DNA of 5,823 bases from Acetobacteraceae bacterium (GTDB lineage Bacteria > Pseudomonadota > Alphaproteobacteria > Zavarziniales > Zavarziniaceae), in NCBI GenBank assembly GCA_947379865.1, contig CANCOY010000165.1, forward strand, positions 1 through 5,823, in the 5' to 3' direction. The notes beneath the pieces were generated by a model. It had not been told where the DNA came from. It made no database searches and saw only the letters and a list, made by a program, of their open reading frames with translations. The translations under genes and the position numbers were made by a program. Below, one piece after another: positions 1-5,823 of this stretch; positions within the stretch are counted from its first letter, which is position 1, and each line of letters opens with the position of its first letter.

Positions 1-2
1 AG

Positions 3-1757
3 GCGAACCACGGCGCCCGCTATGTGCCCGCCGCCCCGCGCCAGTACTCCTCCAAGGCAAAGAACGCCCAGGAAGCGCATGAGGCCGTGCGCCCCACCGA
101 CTTCTTCCGCCGCCCAAAGGACGTCGCCCGCGCCCTCGATAACGACCAGCTGCGTCTCTATGAGCTGATCTGGAAGCGCGCCCTTGCCAGCCAGATGGCC
201 AGTGCGGAGCTTGAGCGGACCTCAGTCGACATCGCCTCGCCCGATGGCACAGCCATGTTCCGGGCCACCGGCACGGTGGTGCTGTTCGATGGCTTCCTTG
301 CGCTCTACCAGGAAGGCCGCGACGACGCGCCCCTGGATGACGATGAGGATGGCCGCCTGCCCAAGGTGACCCGTGGCGAGGCCATGGCCAAGGACGTGGT
401 CAAACCAAGCCAGCACTTTACCGAGCCGCCGCCCCGCTTCAGTGAGGCGAGCCTGGTCAAGAAGCTGGAAGAAGAAGGCATCGGGCGCCCATCCACTTAT
501 GCGTCCATCCTGCAGGTCCTGCGCGACAAGGCTTATGTGCGCATGGACAAAAACAGGTTTATCCCCGAGGACAAGGGTAGGCTTGTGACTGCATTCCTGG
601 AGAATTTTTTCAGCAGGTATGTCGAGTACAAGTTTACTGCCTCTCTTGAGGAGCAGTTGGACAAGGTTTCGGCAGGTGAACTTGACTGGAAGGCCGTGAT
701 GCGGGCCTTCTGGAATGACTTTTCGACTGCTGTCGATGCGACAAAGGAACTGCGCGTTCGTCAGGTTCTTGATGCGATCGACGAGACATTGGGTCCCCAC
801 ATCTTCCCCGACACTGGGACCGGTGCCGATCCCCGTCTGTGCCCCACCTGCGGCAACGGCCGTCTTGGCGTGCGTCTGGGCAAGCTTGGTGGATTTGTTG
901 GCTGCTCCAACTATCCCGAATGCCGCTACACGCGCCCCTTCTCGGTGGGTGAAGGGGACGGTGCCGAGACGGGCGACCGCGTGCTGGGCGTCGACCCGGA
1001 ATCTGGCCTGACCGTTGGCCTGAAGAAGGGGCGCTTTGGCCCCTATCTGCAGCTTGGCGAGGCTGAGACGCCCAAGGACAAGCCAAAGCGCTCCAGCATC
1101 CCGCGCGATATTCCGCTGGAGACGGTTGATCTTGAGCTTGGATTGCGGCTGCTGTCGCTGCCCCGCGTCATTGGCAAACATCCCGAGAGCGGCGAGGAAA
1201 TCTCGGCTGGCATCGGGCGCTATGGCCCCTACATTCTGCACGAGAAGCGTTACGTCTCGCTTGGCGCCTCGTCCGAGGCCTTCGAGGTTGGCCTCAACCG
1301 TGCCGTCGCCTTGCTGGCGGAACCACCCCGTCGGCGTGGGCAGTCCAGCACGGAGCCCTTGCGCGTTGTGGGCGCCCATCCCACCGATGCAGCCCCCATC
1401 AATCTGATGAAGGGCCGCTATGGCAATTACCTGGCCCATGGCGGGGTGAACGCCACGCTGCCGCCCAATATGGAGCCGGAATCGGTTACCATTGAACAGG
1501 CGGTGGAACTGCTCGCGGCCCGCGCGGCCAAGGGCAAGGCGACCAAGAAGGGCAAGGCCGCACCCAAGGCCAAGGCTGCGCCCAAGGCGAAAGCTGCTCC
1601 GAAAGCAAAGGCTGCGCCCAAGGCCAAGGCGGCCGCAAAGGATGATGCCGAACCCAAGGCAGCAGCAAAGCCCAAAGCTGCAACCAAAGCCAAGGCGGCC
1701 GCCAAGCCGAAGGCTGCGGCAAAGCCGAAAGCTGCGGCAAAGCGCACGGCGGGCTGA
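3..1757 (+). CDS. topA: DNA topoisomerase I (type IA), C-terminal part, 5' end cut off by window
   Basis: Type IA topoisomerase, which relaxes negatively supercoiled DNA by passing a strand through a transient break. The frame is open from the left edge, so the GTG at 24 is an internal valine and not a start; 584 residues are visible. The TOPRIM domain and, by family layout, the catalytic tyrosine lie upstream. Visible in order: the end of the catalytic core with NAQEAHEAVRPT (about residues 21-32), the highly conserved FSEASLVKKLEEEGIGRPSTYAS block (about 146-168), a C4 zinc ribbon (C280-x2-C283-x17-C301-x5-C307), and three Toprim C-terminal repeats around the GRFGPY, GRYGPY and GRYGNY motifs. 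A repetitive Lys/Ala/Pro tail of about 75 residues ends the protein. A single zinc ribbon followed by GRYGxY repeats is the usual alphaproteobacterial form, unlike the several zinc fingers of E. coli TopA. The stop overlaps the rnr start. Codons at about 543-780 differ from the rest of the gene. Confidence 0.97.
   Translation, partial: ANHGARYVPAAPRQYSSKAKNAQEAHEAVRPTDFFRRPKDVARALDNDQLRLYELIWKRALASQMASAELERTSVDIASPDGTAMFRATGTVVLFDGFLALYQEGRDDAPLDDDEDGRLPKVTRGEAMAKDVVKPSQHFTEPPPRFSEASLVKKLEEEGIGRPSTYASILQVLRDKAYVRMDKNRFIPEDKGRLVTAFLENFFSRYVEYKFTASLEEQLDKVSAGELDWKAVMRAFWNDFSTAVDATKELRVRQVLDAIDETLGPHIFPDTGTGADPRLCPTCGNGRLGVRLGKLGGFVGCSNYPECRYTRPFSVGEGDGAETGDRVLGVDPESGLTVGLKKGRFGPYLQLGEAETPKDKPKRSSIPRDIPLETVDLELGLRLLSLPRVIGKHPESGEEISAGIGRYGPYILHEKRYVSLGASSEAFEVGLNRAVALLAEPPRRRGQSSTEPLRVVGAHPTDAAPINLMKGRYGNYLAHGGVNATLPPNMEPESVTIEQAVELLAARAAKGKATKKGKAAPKAKAAPKAKAAPKAKAAPKAKAAAKDDAEPKAAAKPKAATKAKAAAKPKAAAKPKAAAKRTAG
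1554..1625 (+). repeat. Four tandem 18-bp coding repeats (KAAPKA) in the TopA tail
   Basis: Four consecutive in-frame 18-bp units, starting at 1554, 1572, 1590 and 1608, each encode Lys-Ala-Ala-Pro-Lys-Ala. The copies differ only at synonymous third positions (for example AAG/AAA, GCC/GCG/GCA), and a degenerate fifth copy without the Pro follows at 1626. The product is a basic, probably disordered tail resembling histone H1-like C-termini, likely to add non-specific DNA affinity. Divergence at silent sites with the peptide kept suggests selection on the peptide, or old duplications. Confidence 0.9.
1701..1736 (+). repeat. Two tandem 18-bp coding repeats (AKPKAA) at the end of the TopA tail
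   Basis: Two 18-bp units at 1701 and 1719 encode Ala-Lys-Pro-Lys-Ala-Ala and differ at only two silent positions. A third unit starts at 1737 but turns into the terminal AKRTAG. A related degenerate unit lies just upstream, around 1663-1680. This is a second, younger-looking repeat block, separated from the KAAPKA block by the only acidic interruption of the tail (DDAE). Confidence 0.85.
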
Positions 1758-1759
1758 TG
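1755..1759 (+). promoter_or_regulatory. Overlapping stop/start (TGATG) coupling topA to rnr
   Basis: The topA stop TGA (1755-1757) shares its last A with the rnr ATG (1757-1759). Only a weak G-rich stretch precedes the ATG (GGCGGG, 1748-1753), so translation of rnr probably relies on ribosomes terminating on topA. There is no room for an independent promoter outside coding sequence. Confidence 0.75.
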
Positions 1760-4126
1760 GCCCGCCTGCCCGGCGCCCCGGATACCGGCAAGGGCCCAGG
1801 CCCGTCTGCCACTGAAAAGGCGGCCACACGCCCCCTGCCCTCCAAGGCGCAGATCCTCGACTGGATCCGCGAAAATCCTGGCGAGGTTGGCAAGCGCGAG
1901 ATCGCGCGGGCCTTTGGCATTCGCGGCGATGCCCGGGTCGAACTGAAACGCATTCTTGCCGAACTCGCCGCCGAAGGCAGTCTTGAGCGCGGGCAGCGCC
2001 GCCGCACGGTGCGCACCGAAGGCAAGCTGCCGAGCATCGCCGTGATCGAGATCATCAGCGTAGATGTTGATGGCGAACTGGAAGGTGCCCCGGTGCGCTG
2101 GGATGATCCCCTGCCGCCGCCGCGCATCCTGGTGGCACCGGCGCCAGGGGCCGGCCCAGCGCCTGGCCTTGGCGACCGCGTGCTGGCCCGCATCATCAGG
2201 CTGGAGGCCAACGAGGGCACCGACGAGATCGAGGATGCGCCGCGCTATGAGGCGCGCATCATCCGCAGCCTGGCGGCCGAGACGGCACAACTCATTGGTG
2301 TCTATGAAAGTGGCGGCGGCGTGGGGCGGATCATCCCCACGGATCGCAAGATCAAACTCGACTACATCGTGGCCCGGGAAGATGCCAATGGCGCCAAGGA
2401 TGGCGAACTGGTGCTGGCCGAAGCGCTGCCCGGCCGCCCCCTGGGTGCCCGTCGGGCACGGGTGCGCGAGCGGTTGGGCCATATGGGCGACCCCCGCACG
2501 ATCAGCCTGATCGCCATTCACGCCCACGGCATCCCCACCACCTTCCCTGCCGCCGCCCTTGACGAGGCCGAGGCGGCACAGCCCGTGGAACTGGGCACAC
2601 GGTCTGACCTGCGTGATATTCCTCTTGTTACCATCGATCCTGCTGACGCGCGCGACCATGATGATGCGGTTTTTGCCGAACCGGACACCGACCCCAGGAA
2701 CCCCGGCGGCTGGCATGTGATCGTTGCCATTGCCGATGTGGCGCATTACGTGCGGCCGGGCAGCGCCCTTGACCGGGCTGCGCGGGAGCGCGGGAACTCG
2801 GCCTATTTCCCCGACCGCGTGGTGCCGATGCTGCCCCACGACCTGTCGGCTGATCTGTGCAGCCTGCTGCCGGATGTGGAGCGTGCCTGTCTTGCGGTGC
2901 ACATCTGGATCGATGCGGCGGGCGAAAAACAGCGCCATGAATTTGTGCGCGGCCTGATGCGCAGCCACGCCAATCTCTCCTATGAACGGGTGCAGGCTGC
3001 CATTGATGGCATGGCCGATGCTGAAACCGCACCGCTCCTCGACCCCGTGCTGCGCCCGCTGTGGTCTGCCTGGGGTGCGGTGATGAAGGCCCGCGCCGTG
3101 CGCGAGCCTCTCGACATCGACTCGCCCGAGCGGCGCATTGCCCTGAGTGAGAGCGGCGAGGTTGCATCGGTTGCCCCCCGCGCCCGCCTCGACGCCCACC
3201 GGGTGATCGAGGAATTCATGATCCTCGCCAATGTCTGCGCCGCCGAGACGCTGGAGGCAAAGCGCCAAGCCTGCATGTATCGCGTGCATGATCAGCCAAG
3301 CCTTGCCAAGCTGGAATCCCTGCGTGATTTCCTGCAGACGCTGGATATTCCCCTGGCACGCGGCCAGGTGCTTCGGCCCCGCCACTTCAACGCCATCCTT
3401 GCCCGCGTCGTGGAAACACCCCATGCCCGGGTGGTGAACGACGTGGTGCTGCGCAGCCAGGCGCAAGCGGTCTATAGCCCCGATAATCTGGGGCATTTCG
3501 GCCTTGCCCTGCAGCGCTATGCCCATTTCACCTCGCCGATCCGGCGCTACTCCGACCTTCTGGTGCATCGCGGCCTGATCCGAGGGCTGAAGCTTGGCGA
3601 AGACGGCCTTACCGCTGACGAGATCGAGGGCTTCCGCGATACGGCAGAGCACATCAGCCATACCGAACGCCGCGCCATGGCGGCCGAGCGGGAATCGACC
3701 GACCGCTATCTGGCCGCCTTCATGGCCGACCGGGTGGGTGCCACCTTTGGCGGGCGCATTTCGGGCGTGGCCCGCTTTGGCCTGTTCGTCTCGCTCGACG
3801 AAAATGGCGCAGACGGCATTGTTCCCGTCTCGACCCTTGGCACGGATTACTACGTCCACGACGAACGCAACCATGCCCTGGTAGGCGAGCGTAGCGGCAG
3901 AACCTATCGCCTGGGCGACAACATCGTGGTGCAGCTGCGCGAGGCCACACCCGTGACGGGGGGCCTCGTATTCGAGGTGATCGAGGCAGAAGGCAGCGAC
4001 CCTGCGGAAAACGCTGGCGTACCTCCCCGCCAATTGGCCCGCCGCCCGGCCGGCGGCCCTCCCCGGAAGCCCAAGGGCAAGGTTGGCCGCAAATCAGCCG
4101 GCAGCCGGGGCAAGCGCGGGAAGTAG
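1757..4126 (+). CDS. rnr: Ribonuclease R (3'-5' exoribonuclease, RNB family)
   Basis: Processive 3'-5' hydrolytic exoribonuclease that degrades structured RNA, acting in mRNA and rRNA quality control. At 789 residues it is close to E. coli RNase R (about 813). Visible in order: a winged-helix region (about 28-85), cold-shock-like OB folds (about 90-280), the RNB catalytic domain (about 286-610), an S1 RNA-binding domain (about 657-745) and a Lys/Arg-rich tail (about 757-789). The four metal-binding aspartates are present with RNase II/R spacing: D294, D300, D302 and D303 in TIDPADARDHDDAV. The conserved HFTSPIRRYSDLLVHR block is at about 590-605. A His (H301) sits where many homologues have Phe, between catalytic Asp residues; this is probably lineage variation. 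The basic tail after S1 and the winged helix favour RNase R over RNase II. The start is supported by the overlap with the topA stop and by the N-terminal extension reaching the winged helix. Confidence 0.96.
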   Translation: MARLPGAPDTGKGPGPSATEKAATRPLPSKAQILDWIRENPGEVGKREIARAFGIRGDARVELKRILAELAAEGSLERGQRRRTVRTEGKLPSIAVIEIISVDVDGELEGAPVRWDDPLPPPRILVAPAPGAGPAPGLGDRVLARIIRLEANEGTDEIEDAPRYEARIIRSLAAETAQLIGVYESGGGVGRIIPTDRKIKLDYIVAREDANGAKDGELVLAEALPGRPLGARRARVRERLGHMGDPRTISLIAIHAHGIPTTFPAAALDEAEAAQPVELGTRSDLRDIPLVTIDPADARDHDDAVFAEPDTDPRNPGGWHVIVAIADVAHYVRPGSALDRAARERGNSAYFPDRVVPMLPHDLSADLCSLLPDVERACLAVHIWIDAAGEKQRHEFVRGLMRSHANLSYERVQAAIDGMADAETAPLLDPVLRPLWSAWGAVMKARAVREPLDIDSPERRIALSESGEVASVAPRARLDAHRVIEEFMILANVCAAETLEAKRQACMYRVHDQPSLAKLESLRDFLQTLDIPLARGQVLRPRHFNAILARVVETPHARVVNDVVLRSQAQAVYSPDNLGHFGLALQRYAHFTSPIRRYSDLLVHRGLIRGLKLGEDGLTADEIEGFRDTAEHISHTERRAMAAERESTDRYLAAFMADRVGATFGGRISGVARFGLFVSLDENGADGIVPVSTLGTDYYVHDERNHALVGERSGRTYRLGDNIVVQLREATPVTGGLVFEVIEAEGSDPAENAGVPPRQLARRPAGGPPRKPKGKVGRKSAGSRGKRGK

Positions 4127-4155
4127 CCACAGACAAGCGCGGTCGCGGGAAACCA

Positions 4156-4176
4156 TTTGTAGACGGCCTTTACAAA
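4156..4176. repeat. Inverted repeat TTTGTA-N9-TACAAA, possible operator
   Basis: Perfect 6-bp arms, TTTGTA (4156-4161) and TACAAA (4171-4176), are 9 bp apart; the pairing extends inward by a G-T and an A-T match. The right arm overlaps the proposed -35 element of the downstream gene. It could bind a dimeric regulator. As RNA it would form an AT-rich hairpin, but no T-run follows, so it is a poor candidate for an intrinsic terminator of rnr. Confidence 0.35.
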
Positions 4177-4196
4177 CATCAACGGCTCAATATTTT
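4169..4196 (+). promoter_or_regulatory. Possible sigma70-type promoter for the Cache-HAMP / channel pair
   Basis: TTTACA (4169-4174, 5 of 6 matches to TTGACA) and TATTTT (4191-4196, 4 of 6 to TATAAT) are 16 bp apart, in the most AT-rich part of the gap after rnr. Transcription would start near 4203 and leave a leader of about 55 bases before the ATG at 4258. The match is moderate and made by eye; read-through from rnr is an alternative. Confidence 0.35.
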
Positions 4197-4239
4197 AGGT
4201 GTCCCAGCAGCCGAGGTGTGCCCAGACGGTCACCGTTGA
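4179..4239. repeat. Wide 7-bp inverted repeat enclosing a short palindrome in the leader
   Basis: TCAACGG (4179-4185) is the exact reverse complement of CCGTTGA (4233-4239), 47 bp apart. Within this span, ACGGT-C-ACCGT (4226-4236) is a separate perfect 5-bp palindrome that shares bases with the right arm, so the two pairings exclude each other. The palindrome lies 21 bases before the ATG at 4258. It could be a protein site or leader RNA structure, and chance is possible at this length. Confidence 0.25.
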
Positions 4240-4257
4240 ATAGCAAAAGACGTCCAC

Positions 4258-5403
4258 ATGATGTTCCGAAGGTCTGCGCCCGCCATTCTGGTGGCCACAA
4301 TCATTATGTCGCTTAGCGCCACGCTGGCTGTTGGCCATCGCATCTCGGGGCATCTCGAGGAAGGTTATGATGCCGATGAATTCCGGCTGATTGGGGAAAT
4401 TACGGCAGCGCAGTTAACAAAAACGGAATTGCAGGCCCTTTCCGCAGCCGAGTTCATTGTAGCCTTGCCAGCTGTGCGCGCCTCCTTTGCAGCGCACCAG
4501 CAGGACAAGCTGCTGGCGGCTGTGGCGGACCCCTTCAACGTGCTGAAGCAGAAATATGGCGTCACCCAGGGGCTGTTTCATACGGCGCCGGCAACCACTT
4601 TCCTGCGCCTGCACAAGCCCGAATATTCCGGGGACGACCAGTCTGGCTGGCGGCTGATGGTGGTGGACGCAATCAGGTCTGCCAGTCCACGCAAGGGTAT
4701 CGACATCGGGACAACCGGTGTCGGCATATTCGGAACTGCACCCGTTATAAGCTCTGATGGCAAGGTGATAGGCAGCTTCTCCGTCGGACAGGGCTTTGAC
4801 AGCCTGCTCGACGAAATCAAGATGAATTTCGGGCTGGAAGCGGCAGCCTATTTCAATGAAGACAAGCTGCGCGAAACGGCCACCGACATCAATCCCGAGA
4901 TGCTGGCAGAGCACAATCGCGTCGGCTCGTTCATCAAGATCTATGCCACGCATCCCACACTCATGGGATCCCTCGTTACAGACGATGACATCGAAGTAAC
5001 CGAGGCCGAGCACTATCTGAGAACTGTCAATGGCAAGACCTATGGGGTGCTACTCGAACCACTTTACGGCCCGGCGAAAACCCAGATCGGTGTTCTTGCC
5101 ACGGTGAAGGAATTCACCGAAGACCGGGCGGCCTTCAAGAAGGCCTTCATCAACCAGCTATGGGTCGACCTTGCGGGTGGCGTGTTCATCATTGCCATGA
5201 TGCTGCTGGTCCTCAAGGGCATGGTGCTGCGCCCTCTCGCGGTGCTGGGCCAACATCTCAAGGCCCTTGCGGGCGATGAAGCCGGGGCCGTCGACAAGCT
5301 CGATCCCGACGATCGCTGGTGCGAAGAAATCAGTGACGCCATAAGATATGCCGATCAGGTGCACCGCCGGGCATCGCCTCCCTCCCAGCGTGGCGAGGGC
5401 TGA
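4258..5403 (+). CDS. Membrane sensor with periplasmic double-Cache (dCache_3-like) and HAMP domains, no output domain
   Basis: Predicted inner-membrane receptor of 381 residues. A short basic N-terminus (FRRS) leads into TM1 (about 8-26). A large periplasmic region (about 30-298) has double-Cache features: HTAPATTFLRLHKPEYSGDD (about 108-127) and GVGIFGTAPVISSDGKVIGS (about 154-173) in the membrane-distal half, and YGVLLEPLYG (about 262-271) in the proximal half. This pattern is typical of dCache_3 domains of chemoreceptors and sensor kinases. TM2 (about 302-320) leads into a HAMP-like segment (about 321-370) with the conserved RPL proline and a DDRWCEEISDAI helix-2 signature. The protein ends about 10 residues later, with no kinase, GGDEF, cyclase or methyl-accepting domain. 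The ligand is unknown; the family often binds small organic molecules. ATGs at 4258 and 4261 are both possible, with only a weak purine stretch upstream (AAAAGA, 4245-4250); starting at the internal ATG 4306 would destroy TM1. The next gene starts one base after the stop. Confidence 0.8.
   Translation: MMFRRSAPAILVATIIMSLSATLAVGHRISGHLEEGYDADEFRLIGEITAAQLTKTELQALSAAEFIVALPAVRASFAAHQQDKLLAAVADPFNVLKQKYGVTQGLFHTAPATTFLRLHKPEYSGDDQSGWRLMVVDAIRSASPRKGIDIGTTGVGIFGTAPVISSDGKVIGSFSVGQGFDSLLDEIKMNFGLEAAAYFNEDKLRETATDINPEMLAEHNRVGSFIKIYATHPTLMGSLVTDDDIEVTEAEHYLRTVNGKTYGVLLEPLYGPAKTQIGVLATVKEFTEDRAAFKKAFINQLWVDLAGGVFIIAMMLLVLKGMVLRPLAVLGQHLKALAGDEAGAVDKLDPDDRWCEEISDAIRYADQVHRRASPPSQRGEG
5395..5399 (+). 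promoter_or_regulatory. Shine-Dalgarno site for the channel-like gene, inside the upstream gene's last codons
   Basis: GAGGG (5395-5399) lies 5 bases before the ATG at 5405, within the last codons of the Cache-HAMP gene. It fixes the start at 5405 and shows that both genes are read from one transcript, since the one-base gap leaves no space for a promoter outside coding sequence. Confidence 0.7.
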
Positions 5404-5404
5404 G

Positions 5405-5823
5405 ATGCGCCTCGTGCTCCGTACCCTATGGATTGTCTGTGCACTCATCGCGATGGCACCCGTACAGGCCATGGCATCAACACTCGACACGCTGGTGATT
5501 GGCCGGGTCGGCGACGCCGAGGCGGCGATGCCGACGGGGCTGGGACTTCCAATCAAGGTCCGGACGGCGCTGTTCTTTAATGAGATCCGGTCCTTCAACG
5601 AACAGACCGGCATTTTTCAGGCAACAACGGACCTGCGCCTGACCTGGAAGGATCCCGGCATGCGTTATGCCGCCCAGCCCGGAAGCCATGGGTACCGCGA
5701 ATTCCGGGAATCTGTTGCCGATGCGGAAATCGCAAAGATATGGACGCCAAAGATCCGCTATCTCAATCTCCTGAGCGAGATCAATTCGGCCGAGCGCCGC
5801 CTGCGCGTCTACCCTGATGGCAC
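5405..5823 (+). CDS. Pentameric ligand-gated ion channel (Cys-loop superfamily) homologue, N-terminal ectodomain; 3' end cut off by window
   Basis: The first 139 residues, open to the right edge. Residues 1-24 form a Sec signal peptide (basic start, hydrophobic 8-20, likely cleavage after VQA or AMA). The mature part matches the N-terminal beta-strands of the prokaryotic channel ectodomain: an opening strand LPIKVRTALFFNEIRSFNEQ (48-67), strand FQATTDLRLTWKD with the W-x-D signature (W81, D83), then IWTPKIRYLN (112-121), which corresponds to loop A (WxPxxxxxN) of Cys-loop receptors, and RVYPDG at the edge. From memory, GLIC has LSWKD, IWIPEIRFVN and SPDGT at the same places and with similar spacing. 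The family makes homopentameric cation or anion channels in the bacterial inner membrane, with the ligand site in the periplasm. The pro-loop, loop C and four pore helices lie outside the window, so pore formation is inferred. It is probably co-translated with the Cache-HAMP gene. Confidence 0.82.
   Translation, partial: MRLVLRTLWIVCALIAMAPVQAMASTLDTLVIGRVGDAEAAMPTGLGLPIKVRTALFFNEIRSFNEQTGIFQATTDLRLTWKDPGMRYAAQPGSHGYREFRESVADAEIAKIWTPKIRYLNLLSEINSAERRLRVYPDG

Noticed and set aside
24..26. GTG at 24 as the start of topA
   Set aside because: The frame is open to the left edge and the residues before it (ANHGARY) continue the family alignment into the core, so the gene starts upstream of the window.
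222..1829. Minus-strand open frame of 535 codons opposite topA
   Set aside because: This is a mirror of the topA coding sequence, including a meaningless Leu/Gly-rich copy of the Lys/Ala repeat tail. No family motifs are visible.
2657..2659. His at residue 301 of RNase R, between the catalytic aspartates, as a sign of an inactive enzyme
   Set aside because: All four metal-binding Asp residues keep their exact spacing. The changed position is not a metal ligand and, to my recollection, varies in alphaproteobacterial homologues.
1427..4033. Very long open frame (868 codons) on the minus strand opposite rnr and the topA tail
   Set aside because: It is the antisense shadow of codons strongly biased to G/C at the third position. 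Its translation is rich in Gly, Ala, His and Arg with no recognisable domain, while the + strand carries complete RNase R motifs.
4111..4142. Direct repeat CAAGCGCGG at 4111-4119 and 4134-4142 flanking the rnr stop
   Set aside because: Nine bases in GC-rich sequence is within chance. There are no terminal inverted repeats or other signs of a mobile-element target duplication.
4138..4148. CGCG-containing hairpin after rnr as a terminator
   Set aside because: The stem would be only about 4 bp with a 2-base loop, and no T-run follows.
5405..5443. Cys at residue 12 of the channel-like protein as a lipoprotein lipobox
   Set aside because: The preceding residue is Val and not Gly, Ala or Ser, and the Cys lies inside the hydrophobic core of an ordinary signal peptide.
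5158..5689. Minus-strand open frames (5158-5613 and 5477-5689) at the sensor/channel junction
   Set aside because: They lie opposite two genes with clear motifs, TM segments and a signal peptide on the + strand, and their translations show no recognisable features.

Overview
The window looks like a piece of an alphaproteobacterial chromosome. GC is high and dominated by third-position G/C. DNA topoisomerase I is followed directly by RNase R, a gene order common in Alphaproteobacteria. The lineage could be Rhodospirillales-like, but nothing here fixes the genus. All genes supported here are on the + strand.

Layout: (1) positions 3-1757 hold the C-terminal two thirds of topA, cut by the left edge, with a zinc ribbon, Toprim C-terminal repeats and a long Lys/Ala/Pro repeat tail. 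(2) rnr (1757-4126) starts on the last base of the topA stop codon, so the two are probably co-transcribed and translationally coupled. They form a nucleic-acid housekeeping block covering supercoiling control and structured-RNA decay. (3) A 131-bp gap (4127-4257) contains a possible sigma70-type promoter whose -35 element overlaps an inverted repeat, plus smaller palindromes, but no convincing intrinsic terminator. (4) Positions 4258-5403 encode a membrane sensor with the order TM, periplasmic double-Cache domain, TM, HAMP. It stops right after HAMP and has no kinase, methyl-accepting or cyclase output domain. (5) One base after its stop, with a good Shine-Dalgarno inside the upstream coding region, a secreted protein begins at 5405 and runs off the right edge. 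Its first 139 residues closely resemble the ligand-binding ectodomain of a prokaryotic pentameric ligand-gated ion channel (GLIC/ELIC type, Cys-loop superfamily).

The most notable feature is this last pair: an output-less Cache-HAMP receptor tightly coupled to what looks like a Cys-loop-type ion channel, placed next to ordinary housekeeping genes. I infer that the two act together, for instance as a sensory subunit that modulates a channel, or as two receptors for related ligands. The channel's pore lies outside the window, so its channel nature is inferred from the ectodomain only.
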